18,072 bases of DNA from the NCBI GenBank assembly GCA_036821645.1, contig DAISJD010000054.1:1-18072 (forward strand), given 5' to 3'. Below the pieces are notes generated by a model, which saw only the letters and a list, made by a program, of their open reading frames with translations, ran no database searches and was not told the DNA's origin. The position numbers and the translations under genes are program-made. Positions 7,041 through 15,804 of this stretch are shown piece after piece. Numbering within the stretch: position 1 is the stretch's first letter; each line of letters begins with the position of its first letter. The stretch is from DAISJD01 sp036821645 (lineage in GTDB: Bacteria > Pseudomonadota > Alphaproteobacteria > ATCC43930 > CGMCC-115725).

Positions 7041-8339
7041 ATGTCTATGACCAAACCGGCCGAGGCGGCTGGGTACGCCGCCGCCCTTTTGGTGCCCCAT
7101 GTCTATGACGTCGTCATTGTCGGCGGCGGTGCCGGCGGGGTTGCGGTGGCGGCCAGTTTGTTGACGCGCAGACCCACCCTGTCGATCGCGCTCATCGAAC
7201 CGGAGGTGCGTCACTTCTATCAGCCGGGGTGGACCCTGGTGGGCGGCGGCGTCTTTGCCCAGGACAGGACCGTGCGCCCGATGGATGCGGTGATCCCACG
7301 CGGTGTTCGGTGGATCAAAGGGGCGGCCGCACGGTTCGATCCGGTCGATCGTCGCGTGATTTTGCGGGACGGGCGGGCCGTTCAGTATCGCGGCCTCGTT
7401 CTGTCCCCTGGCATCAGTCTTGATTGGGCGGCGATTGCGGGGCTTACGGCCACCTTGGGCAAAAACGGCGTCACCTCGAATTATCGCTTCGATCTTGCCC
7501 CTTATACCTGGCAATTGGTGCAAGCATTGGCCAAAGGTGAGGGACGCGGGCGGGCGATTTTTACCCAGCCGCCGATGCCGATCAAATGCGCGGGTGCCCC
7601 GCAAAAGGCGCTTTATCTTGCCTGCGATGCGTGGCGGCGGGCGGGTCGCCAGGATGCGATGGGGGTCGCCTTCCACACGGCGACCCCCAGCCTGTTCGGG
7701 GTCGCGGATTACGTACCGGCCTTGACCCGGGCAATGCAGGGGTATGGGGTCGATGTGCGTCTCGGCTCGAAACTGGTCGCGGTCGACGGCCCCGAACGGA
7801 CCGCCGTCTTTGAAACGGTGGATGCGGCGGGTTCCTTGGTACAGCATACCGTTCCGTTCGATATGCTGCATGTTTGCCCTCCGCAAAAACCACCGCTTTT
7901 CATCAAAGAAAGTCCGTTTGCCGACCCGGCAGGCTATGTGGCGGTCGATCCGCATAGCTTGCAGCACCCCGTTTACCCAACGGTCTTTGCCTTGGGCGAC
8001 GGGTGTTCGACCCCCAATGCAAAGACGGCGGCGGCAGCCCGCAAGCAGGCCCCCGTGGTTGCAACCAATCTGCTGGCCGTCTTGGATGGACGGCCGCTGA
8101 AGGTCGGCTATGACGGATATGGGTCCTGCCCCTTGACGGTGGCGCGGGGTAAAATCGTGTTGGCGGAATTTGCCTATCAGGGCGTTGTGAAGCCGACTTT
8201 TCCGGTGTGGTTACTGGATGGGCGTCAACCGACCAGGGCGGCTTGGTTTCTGAAAGCCTGGATTTTACCCCACCTCTATTGGCATGGGATGTTGCGCGGG
8301 CGGGAATGGTTGGCCACGCCGCAGAATTTGGTGAAATAG
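7041..8339 (+). CDS. sqr: Sulfide:quinone oxidoreductase, type II-like flavoprotein
   Basis: A 432-aa FAD-dependent oxidoreductase that would oxidise sulfide at the inner membrane, pass electrons to quinone and deliver a persulfide to an acceptor. The FAD-binding VIVGGGAGG is at 25-33, followed by HFYQPGWTLVGGG, a common SQR signature. The two redox cysteines are C183 in IKCAGAPQK and C363 in YGSCPLTV, as in human SQOR-like enzymes. ALGDGCSTPNAKTAAAARKQ is the C-terminal FAD contact. The tail AAWFLKAWILPHLYWHGMLRG is aromatic and amphipathic, as expected for monotopic membrane anchoring. It follows the persulfide dioxygenase by 64 nt with no terminator between, so the two genes are probably one operon performing sequential sulfide oxidation. 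ATG at 7047 is an alternative start two codons downstream, and ribosome-site evidence (GGTGGAA) is weak for both. Confidence 0.85.
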   Translation: MSMTKPAEAAGYAAALLVPHVYDVVIVGGGAGGVAVAASLLTRRPTLSIALIEPEVRHFYQPGWTLVGGGVFAQDRTVRPMDAVIPRGVRWIKGAAARFDPVDRRVILRDGRAVQYRGLVLSPGISLDWAAIAGLTATLGKNGVTSNYRFDLAPYTWQLVQALAKGEGRGRAIFTQPPMPIKCAGAPQKALYLACDAWRRAGRQDAMGVAFHTATPSLFGVADYVPALTRAMQGYGVDVRLGSKLVAVDGPERTAVFETVDAAGSLVQHTVPFDMLHVCPPQKPPLFIKESPFADPAGYVAVDPHSLQHPVYPTVFALGDGCSTPNAKTAAAARKQAPVVATNLLAVLDGRPLKVGYDGYGSCPLTVARGKIVLAEFAYQGVVKPTFPVWLLDGRQPTRAAWFLKAWILPHLYWHGMLRGREWLATPQNLVK

Positions 8340-8380
8340 GCGATTAATCATGTGGTTGTGTGGTCTCTGATCTGTCCTGT

Positions 8381-8408
8381 TTGAATGTCCCGAGAAATTG
8401 GCTATCAT
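8381..8408 (+). promoter_or_regulatory. Candidate sigma-70 promoter of the alpha-2-macroglobulin-pbpC operon
   Basis: TTGAAT (8381-8386) and TATCAT (8403-8408, five of six consensus bases) are 16 nt apart. Transcription would start near 8415, ahead of the ATG at 8437 but after the upstream possible starts at 8398 and 8407. It therefore supports both a separate operon and the shorter protein. No terminator is visible between sqr and this point, so readthrough is possible. Confidence 0.4.
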
Positions 8409-8424
8409 GCGTGGATATTTCATG

Positions 8425-8430
8425 AGGGGA
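8425..8430 (+). promoter_or_regulatory. Ribosome binding site of the alpha-2-macroglobulin gene
   Basis: AGGGGA lies 6 nt before ATG 8437. The in-frame upstream candidates TTG 8398, ATG 8407 and ATG 8422 lack a comparable site, so 8437 is chosen. Confidence 0.6.
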
Positions 8431-8436
8431 CGGGTG

Positions 8437-11400
8437 ATGATCAACCGATGGATGCGTATCAGCTGGTTTTCCCTTGCAATCATCGCCATCGTTCTCGGCG
8501 GCGCACCATTCGGTCGCGCCGCACCCCAGCCGAGCCCTGTTGCGGCTTCGCCCGAATCCGCCTTCGTCTTTGAACGGGTGACGAGCGATTTTTCCCGGTC
8601 GGACCCTTCGGTCTGTCTCAATTTTTCTCAGAAGCTTCTGGCAAAGCCCGATGCCTCTTATCGCACCTGGATCACGCTTGCCCCCAAGGCAGACGTGCAT
8701 CTTCAGGTCCAGGACAAAGCCCTCTGTTTCGAGGGGCTTCAGTTCGGCAAAGATTATACGGTCACGATGGCGGCAGGGTTGCCAGCACAAGGGGGCGGTA
8801 AACTCGCCCAGGATGCGACGGCGACCGTGAGCCTCGGCGACCGTAAAAAGATGGTTGGTTTTTCCGACCCGGGTTTTATTCTGAGCCGCGACGCCAAGGC
8901 CGGTCTCGGGATCGATACGGTCAATGTCGATCGTGTGGCGGTCGATGTTTTGCGCATCAACGACCGTCTCGCCCCCGCAGAATTGAAGCGGCTGCGTGAC
9001 AATCCGCCGGATTATGCCTATGCGCTCAAACTATTGGCAGGGGAGAAGGCCCGCCTCGTCTGGTCTGGCGTTCTGGATATCAAGAACAGCCATAACGAGC
9101 TGATCCACACCGCTTTTCCCTTATCGAAATTGTCGATCCCGCGCGAGGCGGGTCTCTATCTTGTGGTCGTGGCGAATAATGCCGACCTGAAACCGCGTGA
9201 GAAACCGACAAGCCAGATTGTCGAGCGACTGTCTCTGTACGACGAGTATGGTCTCAGCAGCCGATTGGTGATACAGACGGATTTGGCCATAACCGGCGTT
9301 ACGGCTGCCGATGGGCTCCATGTGTTCGTGCGGTCGTTCGCCACGGCCGAACCTGTGGGCGGGGTTGACCTTGCGCTTGAAGCGCTGGACCGGCAGATCT
9401 TGGGGAAACTTAAAACCGATGGGACGGGCCATGCCGTCTTTGCACCGGGGCTCCTGCGCGGCACGGGGCCTGCCGCCCCGACGATCGTGGTGGCGACGGG
9501 CAAGGAGCAGGATTTTAGCCTGTTGGATCTGACCCAGGCGGCCTTCGATCTCAGCGATCGCGGGGTGACGGGTCGCAGCGTGCCGGGGCCGATCGATGCG
9601 TTCGTTTATACCGACCGCGGGATCTATCGTCCCGGCGAAACCATTCATCTTGGGGCCTTGTTGCGCGATCGGTTGGGGCAGGCAGTCGAGAATGTGCCGC
9701 TCACCCTCGTGATGCGCAAACCGGGTGGTCTCGTGCTCAAACGTACGGTTGCGACAGCCGAGGCGGTTGGTCTTTTCCACCAGGATTTCGATTTACCCGA
9801 TACAGCCAGCAGGGGTATGTGGCATCTCGAGGCAACCGATGCCGACGGCAAGTCAATCGGCAGCGTTGGGGTTGAGGTACAAGATTTCGTTCCGCAACGT
9901 CTCAAGGTCGCCGTCCGCAGCGATCAGACCACACTGCATGCCGGCGATCCCATCACGATCGCCTTGGACGGGCGGTTTCTCTATGGCGCACCAGCCTCGT
10001 CCTTAGGCGTCGAAGGTCATGCGACCGTCGACCTTGACCCGGCCCCCTTTCCCCAATCGGCCGATGGCTATCAATTTGGCGCAGCGGGGGGAACTTTCGA
10101 GGCCAAGGAAATTCCCCTGACCGGGGATATGAGCGATGCCAATGGTCATGCCCATTTGACGGGGACTTTGGATATCCCGATTTTGGCCCCTGTGCCGCTG
10201 CGCGCCGTCATCACGGCGGGTTTGCAGGAACCGGGTGGGCGCGTGACCAGTGACAGCGTGATCGTGCCGATCCGCACCCCTGGGCTTTCGCTCGGCATCC
10301 GACCAAAATTCAAAAACGGCGCGATCCAAGAAGACAGCGATGCCGGGTTTGAGGTGATTGCGCTCGATGAAGAGGGCAAGCAGCAAGCAACCGCCGTCAA
10401 TTGGACCCTGATCGAAACCACTTCCCATTATGATTGGGTGTTGAGGGGCAGCCGCTGGACCTATCATCGCAGCGATACCGATCGGATCATGGCATCGGGC
10501 ACGCTTAAAACGCGTGCCGATCAACCCGTATCCGTAAGCCAGCGCGTCGGGTGGGGCAATTTCCGGTTCGTGGCGGAAATTGCGGGCAAAACCTTGAGCA
10601 GCGTGGGCTTTCGTGCCGGGTGGACCGGGACCGAACCCGATCAGGATCGACCCGATAAGGTCGAGGTCACGGCAGAGCAGGCGCGTTACCCCGTGGGGGG
10701 CACGGCCAAGGTGCGGATCATGCCGCCTCATGCCGGTAAGGTCCGGTTGTTGGTGGCGCGGGACAAGGTGTTTGAAACCCGCGAGATCGACGTGCCGCGC
10801 GAGGGTAAGACCGTAGAGATTCCGGTTTCCGCCGATTGGGGGGCCGGGGCTTATGTTTTGGCATCGCTCTATCGACCGGCAGATGGCGGCAAAGGCCATT
10901 TGCCGGTGCGGGCCATTGGGCTGGTCTGGATCGGGGTCGATCCGGGGGCACAGGTCCTTACCGTCGATCTCAAGGCACCGGACAAGATCACGCCGCGCCA
11001 GACCCTCGACCTGCCGGTACATGTGGCGGGGGCACGGCCCGGCGAACCCGTCTCTCTCACGGTTGCCGCCGTCGATGAAGGGATCTTGCAACTCACCCGG
11101 TTTCAGAGCCCCGATCCGGTCCCTTATTATTTCGGGCAGCGCAGCCTCGCCATCGATATACGCGATGATTATGGCCGACTGCTCGACGGCAACGAAGGGC
11201 CGGTCGGCACGATCCGCAGCGGCGGCGATGCAGGCTTCGGCGGCAAGGGACTGCCGGTCGTGCCGACCAAATCCGTCGCCCTTTATAGCGGTCCGGTTTC
11301 GGTTGGGCCGGACGGCAATGCGCGCGTCCCGCTTGCCATTCCCGATTTCGAAGGCGAATTGCGCCTGATGGTCGTCGCCGCCGGGCGAAGCGGGGTCGGC

Positions 11401-13401
11401 CATGCAGAAGGCCACGTGACAGTCCGCGATCCCGTCGTCCCCGATCTCGCCTTGCCGCGGTTCCTGGCCCCGGACGACGAGGCGCGCATGACGATGTTGG
11501 TCGATAATCGCGACGGGGTTGCGGGGGATTACGTCGTGGCCTTTAGCGTAACGGGCCCCGCCCGATTACCGGACGACAAACCGTGGCGGTTTAGCCTGAA
11601 GGCCGGTGAACGCAAGGTGGCGGGCTTTCCCATCGTCGGCATCGACGAGGGGGTGGCAAGCGTGACGGCGACGCTTGAGGGACCCAATGGTTTGGCGATC
11701 ACCCGCACCTGGTCGATCGCGGTGCGCGGTGCGCATGCCCCGATCACGCTTGCCACCACGGTGCCGCAACGCAAGGGCGAGGCTTTTACCCTCGATCAAC
11801 ATCTTCTCGATGCGTTTTTGCCGGGCAGCGTCACGGCCAAGGTCGGCTATTCCCGCTTGGGCGGGCTCGATGTGGCGGGATTGTTGACGTCGTTATGGCT
11901 CTATCCTTATGGCTGTACCGAGCAATTGACCTCGACCGCCTATCCGTTGGTTTATTTCGACGATCCGGCCTTAGGCGGCAAGGCCGTCGATAAGGCGGGG
12001 GTAAAAAAACGGGTTCAAGGGGCCATCGATCGCATCATCGATCGTCAAGATATCGACGGAACCTTCGGCCTCTGGCGGTCGGGCGACCGTTTGGGGGGCG
12101 ATTGGCTTGGGCTTTACGTGCTGGATTTCCTCATTCACGCAAAGGCCGCCGGATACGATGTGCCGGACACGGTCCTGGAACGATCCTACGGTCATGCCGT
12201 TTTCATCATCCGGCGTAATGCCATGGGCACCGGTCGGTCCGCCGATCTTGGTGCCTATGCCGCATGGCTTTTGGCACCGGCCCACCGTGCCGATTTAGGG
12301 TACTTGCGTATGCTGCATGACGGGCTGAAAACCGATGCGACCAAGGTCGCTTGGAGCGGCGGCAACAATGCCGAGGCCTCCCCCCTTGCCGTGGCGCAAT
12401 TGGCGGGGGCCCTTGCCATCTTGGGGGATAAGGCCAGGGCCAGCAATGCCATGCGCATGGCGGTCACGATGGTTGACCGGCCCTTTATCGCGTCATGGTG
12501 GGAAAACGGGGCCTATTGGTCGCGCGTGCGGGATGCTGCTGGGATTTTGGCCGTTGCGGCGGAGAGCGATCAACTCGCCCTGGTGCAATCTCTCGTGCCG
12601 AAATTACAAAGTTTCAGCAAAACCCCCGATCTTTTATCGACGCAGGAAAAGGCTTGGCTGCTGTCTGCTGCCCATGGGGTCACGGCCGGCGATAAGATGC
12701 TTGGCCTCATCGTGAACGGTCGCCCGTTTGAGGCCGAACGGGGCCGTGCGGCGCTTACTCCGACCGCTGGCGAGATTGCGGCCGGTTTTACGGTCGTACC
12801 GACGGGGCAAGATCTTTGGCGCACGGTCCTGGTCCAAGGGGTGCCGAAGGGGGCGGTGAAGGCGATCGCCAAAGGCGTGACGCTCAATAAAACCTATCGT
12901 GCCACGGATGGAAGCCCGCTTGATGTGACGAAACTGCGACAGAATCAGCGGTTTATCGTGACATTGGAGGGAAGTGTAGCGGATGATTCCACCCATCGGA
13001 TGATGCTGGTCGATCTTTTGCCGGCCGGTTGGGAAATCGAGGCTGTGATCAGACCGGATACCGCCCCGGAATTTCTAGCGGGCGTCACCCGGTTGCGCAT
13101 GGTGGAGGCGCGCGACGATCGGTATCTCGCCGCGATCGATCTGGGATCGGACGCCTATTCGCGCGATCGTTCGGGAGATGACGCGGACGAAGAGGCCACA
13201 GCCGATCAAACGCCCGTTGGTGAGAAAGCCAAAAAAGACCCCGACAAAGAAGCCCGTCAAGGTCGGTTTCGCGCCGCTTATTTGGTGCGGGCGGTAACGC
13301 CCGGTCGCTTTACCCTGCCTGAGGCCGGAATCGACGATATGTACCGGCCAGGGGTTGTTGCCCGAACGGCATCCGGTACGGTTGAGGTGGTGGAACCCTG
13401 A
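8437..13401 (+). CDS. yfhM: Bacterial alpha-2-macroglobulin (YfhM/ECAM type) with thioester
   Basis: A 1654-aa secreted alpha-2-macroglobulin, thought to trap foreign proteases in the periplasm and so protect the cell envelope. The N-terminus MINRWMRISWFSLAIIAIVL and an FGRA-AP site near residue 28 form a type I signal peptide. There is no lipobox cysteine, so the lipoprotein anchor of E. coli YfhM is absent here. The first macroglobulin domain shows VCLNFSQKL and LCFEGLQFGKDYTV, whose cysteines may pair. TDRGIYRPGETIHLGALLRD near 392-411 is the typical MG3 motif. The reactive thioester motif YGCTEQ is intact, with C1160. An alpha/alpha-toroid thioester domain follows (WLYPYGCTEQLTSTAYPLVY onward). 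The C-terminal MG10 domain carries a charged insert (about 1578-1608, DADEEATADQ and KAKKDPDKEA). The stop overlaps the pbpC start by one base (TGATG), the classic coupling of this pair. Confidence 0.92.
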   Translation: MINRWMRISWFSLAIIAIVLGGAPFGRAAPQPSPVAASPESAFVFERVTSDFSRSDPSVCLNFSQKLLAKPDASYRTWITLAPKADVHLQVQDKALCFEGLQFGKDYTVTMAAGLPAQGGGKLAQDATATVSLGDRKKMVGFSDPGFILSRDAKAGLGIDTVNVDRVAVDVLRINDRLAPAELKRLRDNPPDYAYALKLLAGEKARLVWSGVLDIKNSHNELIHTAFPLSKLSIPREAGLYLVVVANNADLKPREKPTSQIVERLSLYDEYGLSSRLVIQTDLAITGVTAADGLHVFVRSFATAEPVGGVDLALEALDRQILGKLKTDGTGHAVFAPGLLRGTGPAAPTIVVATGKEQDFSLLDLTQAAFDLSDRGVTGRSVPGPIDAFVYTDRGIYRPGETIHLGALLRDRLGQAVENVPLTLVMRKPGGLVLKRTVATAEAVGLFHQDFDLPDTASRGMWHLEATDADGKSIGSVGVEVQDFVPQRLKVAVRSDQTTLHAGDPITIALDGRFLYGAPASSLGVEGHATVDLDPAPFPQSADGYQFGAAGGTFEAKEIPLTGDMSDANGHAHLTGTLDIPILAPVPLRAVITAGLQEPGGRVTSDSVIVPIRTPGLSLGIRPKFKNGAIQEDSDAGFEVIALDEEGKQQATAVNWTLIETTSHYDWVLRGSRWTYHRSDTDRIMASGTLKTRADQPVSVSQRVGWGNFRFVAEIAGKTLSSVGFRAGWTGTEPDQDRPDKVEVTAEQARYPVGGTAKVRIMPPHAGKVRLLVARDKVFETREIDVPREGKTVEIPVSADWGAGAYVLASLYRPADGGKGHLPVRAIGLVWIGVDPGAQVLTVDLKAPDKITPRQTLDLPVHVAGARPGEPVSLTVAAVDEGILQLTRFQSPDPVPYYFGQRSLAIDIRDDYGRLLDGNEGPVGTIRSGGDAGFGGKGLPVVPTKSVALYSGPVSVGPDGNARVPLAIPDFEGELRLMVVAAGRSGVGHAEGHVTVRDPVVPDLALPRFLAPDDEARMTMLVDNRDGVAGDYVVAFSVTGPARLPDDKPWRFSLKAGERKVAGFPIVGIDEGVASVTATLEGPNGLAITRTWSIAVRGAHAPITLATTVPQRKGEAFTLDQHLLDAFLPGSVTAKVGYSRLGGLDVAGLLTSLWLYPYGCTEQLTSTAYPLVYFDDPALGGKAVDKAGVKKRVQGAIDRIIDRQDIDGTFGLWRSGDRLGGDWLGLYVLDFLIHAKAAGYDVPDTVLERSYGHAVFIIRRNAMGTGRSADLGAYAAWLLAPAHRADLGYLRMLHDGLKTDATKVAWSGGNNAEASPLAVAQLAGALAILGDKARASNAMRMAVTMVDRPFIASWWENGAYWSRVRDAAGILAVAAESDQLALVQSLVPKLQSFSKTPDLLSTQEKAWLLSAAHGVTAGDKMLGLIVNGRPFEAERGRAALTPTAGEIAAGFTVVPTGQDLWRTVLVQGVPKGAVKAIAKGVTLNKTYRATDGSPLDVTKLRQNQRFIVTLEGSVADDSTHRMMLVDLLPAGWEIEAVIRPDTAPEFLAGVTRLRMVEARDDRYLAAIDLGSDAYSRDRSGDDADEEATADQTPVGEKAKKDPDKEARQGRFRAAYLVRAVTPGRFTLPEAGIDDMYRPGVVARTASGTVEVVEP

Positions 13402-15425
13402 TGACGCGGTGGTTTGCCGGTTTGATCCTGCTGATCGGTGGGATCGTGCTGGCCGATTGGTGCTTTCCACCGGATCTTACCCGCTATCGCGACAGATCGG
13501 CGGCACTCTATGCCGCCGATGGGTCCTTGTTGCATCTCTCGACGACGCGGGATGGCAAATGGCGGATGCCGGCCGGTGTCGGGATGGTCGATCCCGGCTA
13601 TATCGCGATGCTGATGGCGGCGGAAGATCATCGCTTTCGCGATCATGTCGGGGTCGATGGTCTGGCGGCGCTGCGGGCGATCGGGCAATTCATCGTTTCG
13701 GGGCGTATTGTTTCCGGTGGATCGACCCTGACGATGCAGGTGGCGCGCCTGTTGGAGCCGCATCCACGCTCGGTCGTCGGCAAACTGCATGATCTCGTCC
13801 GGGCGCTTCAGTTGGAGCGGCGTTTCGACAAGGACGAGATTTTGGCGATGTACCTGACACTTGCCCCGTTCGGCGGCAATATCGAAGGGGTGGAAGCGGC
13901 ATCGCGGGTTTGGTTCGGGCACGAGGCGGGCCGTTTGACGCCGGGGGAAGCAGCGATCCTCGTCGCCTTGCCCCAGCGCCCGGCGGCCCTCCGCCCCGAT
14001 CGTCACGGCCAAGCGACGCTGGCCGCTGCCGAGCGGATCCTTGCCCGGCTCGTGGCGGCGGGACGGCTTGATGCGCGCACGCTTGAAACACCGCCGCCGC
14101 CGATCAATCGCCTATATCCGTTTCCGCGTTTTGCCCCCCACGTCGCAGAATATGTCCGTCGTCGGGGCGGCCAAGGGGCCACGACCCTTGATCGCAGCCT
14201 GCAAGTCGCGATCGAGGGGGTTGCACGGGATGTCGCCGCCATGATGGGCGATGGGGGGGATGTGGCGATTGTCGTGATGGATAATCGCGATGCCGCCATC
14301 CGGGCCTGGGTTGGGGGCGTGTCGAGTTATCTGGATCTCGCCCGCCGCCCGCGCTCGCCCGGTTCTGCGTTGAAACCGTTTATCTATGGGCTGGCCTTCG
14401 ACGATCTCGCTTTGGTGCCCGATAGCTTGATCGATGATCACCCGCTCAGAATTGGCGATTATGCCCCGGAAAATTTCGACCATGGCTTTCATGGACAGGT
14501 AACGGCACGCACGGCGTTGCAGCAATCTTTGAATGTGCCGGCCATCGCCCTGCTGGATCGGGTCGGGCCGACACGGCTTGCGGCAGATTTACAAGCGGCG
14601 GGCGGACGCTTGCGGTTCCCGGCCGGTGGGACCGTGGCACCGACCATTCCGCTGGCACTGGGGGGGGTCGGGATCAGTTTGGTCGATCTCACCCGACTTT
14701 ATGGGGGGCTTGCCCATGATGGTCGTTCTCGCCCCTTGTCACTTCTACCGGGACGGACGGAGCGCGGGGTGCCGTTAATGTCCGATCGATCCGCCCGGCT
14801 CGTGACGGAAATTCTGCGCGGCTCTCTCCCGCCCGATGGTCGGGTGACGCCCAGATTGATCGCCGATGCCCGCCCGATTGCCTATAAGACGGGTACCTCT
14901 TACGGATTTCGCGATGCTTGGGCCCTGGGGTATAGCCCGACCTGGACGGTGGGGATTTGGACTGGCCGCGCCGATGGGACGCCACGGCCGGGGGCGTTCG
15001 GGCGGAATACGGCGGCCCCGATCCTGTTCAGGATTTTCGATTTGTTGCCCGCCGAGACTGAGGCTGATCCGTTGGCCCAATCCATCGCGGCGGAGCCCGC
15101 CCCCGTGTCAGTCCCGAAGGCCCTTGCGTTTTTTGCCGACCGGGATTCGGTTAAAAACCTGCCTCATGTGGAACCGCCGCGCATTCTTTACCCGCCTGAT
15201 GGTGCCGTGTTGGATTTGACCGATGAGGATAGGGGGCGCGGCACCCTGCAATTGGAGGCAGATCGCGGCGAGCCGCCCTATCATTGGTCGGTCAATGGCG
15301 TTCCAGTTCCCAACCCCGGTCATGGATCGGCCCCGCATTGGGAACCCGATGGCCCAGGTTTTGCCAAAATCACGGTCATAGATCGGGTGGGCCGCAGGGC
15401 AAGTGTGACGGTGATGTTGGAATGA
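13401..15425 (+). CDS. pbpC: Penicillin-binding protein 1C, bifunctional peptidoglycan synthase
   Basis: A 674-aa class A penicillin-binding protein that would polymerise glycan and cross-link peptides at the outer face of the inner membrane. An N-terminal signal anchor (WFAGLILLIGGIVLADW, about 4-20) is followed by a GT51 transglycosylase domain with AAEDHRFRDHVG (catalytic E75), GGSTLTMQVAR and a third motif near RRFDKDEILAMYLTLAPFGG. The transpeptidase domain has SALK with nucleophile S322 and K325, SLN (376-378) and KTGT (496-499), so both activities look intact. The tail (about 580-674) contains VEPPRILYPPDGAVL and GEPPYHWSVNGVPV, matching the C-terminal domain specific to PBP1C. Pairing with the upstream macroglobulin suggests a joint envelope defence and repair role. 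The start overlaps the previous stop by one base. Confidence 0.93.
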   Translation: MTRWFAGLILLIGGIVLADWCFPPDLTRYRDRSAALYAADGSLLHLSTTRDGKWRMPAGVGMVDPGYIAMLMAAEDHRFRDHVGVDGLAALRAIGQFIVSGRIVSGGSTLTMQVARLLEPHPRSVVGKLHDLVRALQLERRFDKDEILAMYLTLAPFGGNIEGVEAASRVWFGHEAGRLTPGEAAILVALPQRPAALRPDRHGQATLAAAERILARLVAAGRLDARTLETPPPPINRLYPFPRFAPHVAEYVRRRGGQGATTLDRSLQVAIEGVARDVAAMMGDGGDVAIVVMDNRDAAIRAWVGGVSSYLDLARRPRSPGSALKPFIYGLAFDDLALVPDSLIDDHPLRIGDYAPENFDHGFHGQVTARTALQQSLNVPAIALLDRVGPTRLAADLQAAGGRLRFPAGGTVAPTIPLALGGVGISLVDLTRLYGGLAHDGRSRPLSLLPGRTERGVPLMSDRSARLVTEILRGSLPPDGRVTPRLIADARPIAYKTGTSYGFRDAWALGYSPTWTVGIWTGRADGTPRPGAFGRNTAAPILFRIFDLLPAETEADPLAQSIAAEPAPVSVPKALAFFADRDSVKNLPHVEPPRILYPPDGAVLDLTDEDRGRGTLQLEADRGEPPYHWSVNGVPVPNPGHGSAPHWEPDGPGFAKITVIDRVGRRASVTVMLE

Positions 15426-15472
15426 AACGGTGATTGCGCTTTCTGCGCTCATTTGATCGGAGATCCCATTGC

Positions 15473-15494
15473 CCGCAATTTTGACTGCGGTTTT
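15473..15494 (+). terminator. Weak terminator candidate after pbpC
   Basis: CCGCA (15473-15477) and TGCGG (15486-15490) form a 5-bp stem with an 8-nt loop, followed directly by TTTT. It lies about 50 bases after the pbpC stop. The stem is short, so this is tentative. Confidence 0.35.
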
Positions 15495-15791
15495 ATTATG
15501 ATCGCGCTTAAAGCCATATTTTTTTCGTCACCCTGTTCTTTGATCGCAAGGTTTAACAATTAGTTTTTGGATCGGGGTTCGTACAAAACACCCCAAAACG
15601 GTATGGCGCGAGAAAAGTTTACGTTTCTTGTCCCTTTTATATCCAACTATTAACACAGTTTGCGCATCATCTGATCGATAGATGGTTTAGTGTTCTTGTA
15701 TAAATTGTTTTTAAATTTTTTAATAAATAAATATAAATAAATTTTGAGTTAATAAATAGACAATACTAATGCACCGAAATCTGTCTCAAAA

Positions 15792-15796
15792 GGGGA
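15792..15796 (+). promoter_or_regulatory. Ribosome binding site of the chemoreceptor gene
   Basis: GGGGA (within AAAAGGGGATAGG) lies 8 nt before ATG 15805. The in-frame ATG at 15769 has no such site, which decides the start. Confidence 0.55.
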
Positions 15797-15804
15797 TAGG
15801 CGTT

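Larger units (their letters stand above)
15426..15804 (+). other. AT-rich intergenic region before the chemoreceptor
   Basis: About 380 bases without a credible gene. The first 70 bases hold a small terminator candidate. The segment from about 15700 to 15770 is extremely A+T rich (runs of AAATAAAT and similar) and probably contains the chemoreceptor promoter, but no convincing -35/-10 pair or sigma-28 site was found. A short inverted repeat, CATCT (15668-15672) with AGATG (15680-15684), is the only other structure seen. Confidence 0.5.

Noticed and set aside
8265..8790. Overlapping minus-strand frames across the sqr-macroglobulin junction
   Set aside because: They overlap two clear plus-strand genes and the proposed promoter, and encode no recognisable domain.
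10003..11415. Minus-strand open frame (470 codons) inside the macroglobulin gene
   Set aside because: Its His-, Arg- and Asp-rich composition is typical of antisense reading of GC-rich DNA. The macroglobulin frame is continuous and well supported here.
15700..15770. Very A+T-rich stretch considered as an origin or attachment site
   Set aside because: No DnaA boxes, iterons, tRNA end or integrase gene were seen nearby. It is better explained as a promoter region.
15769..15804. Upstream in-frame ATG for the chemoreceptor
   Set aside because: It lies in A+T-rich DNA with no purine-rich site. The ATG at 15805 has GGGGA at proper spacing and leads straight into the first membrane helix.
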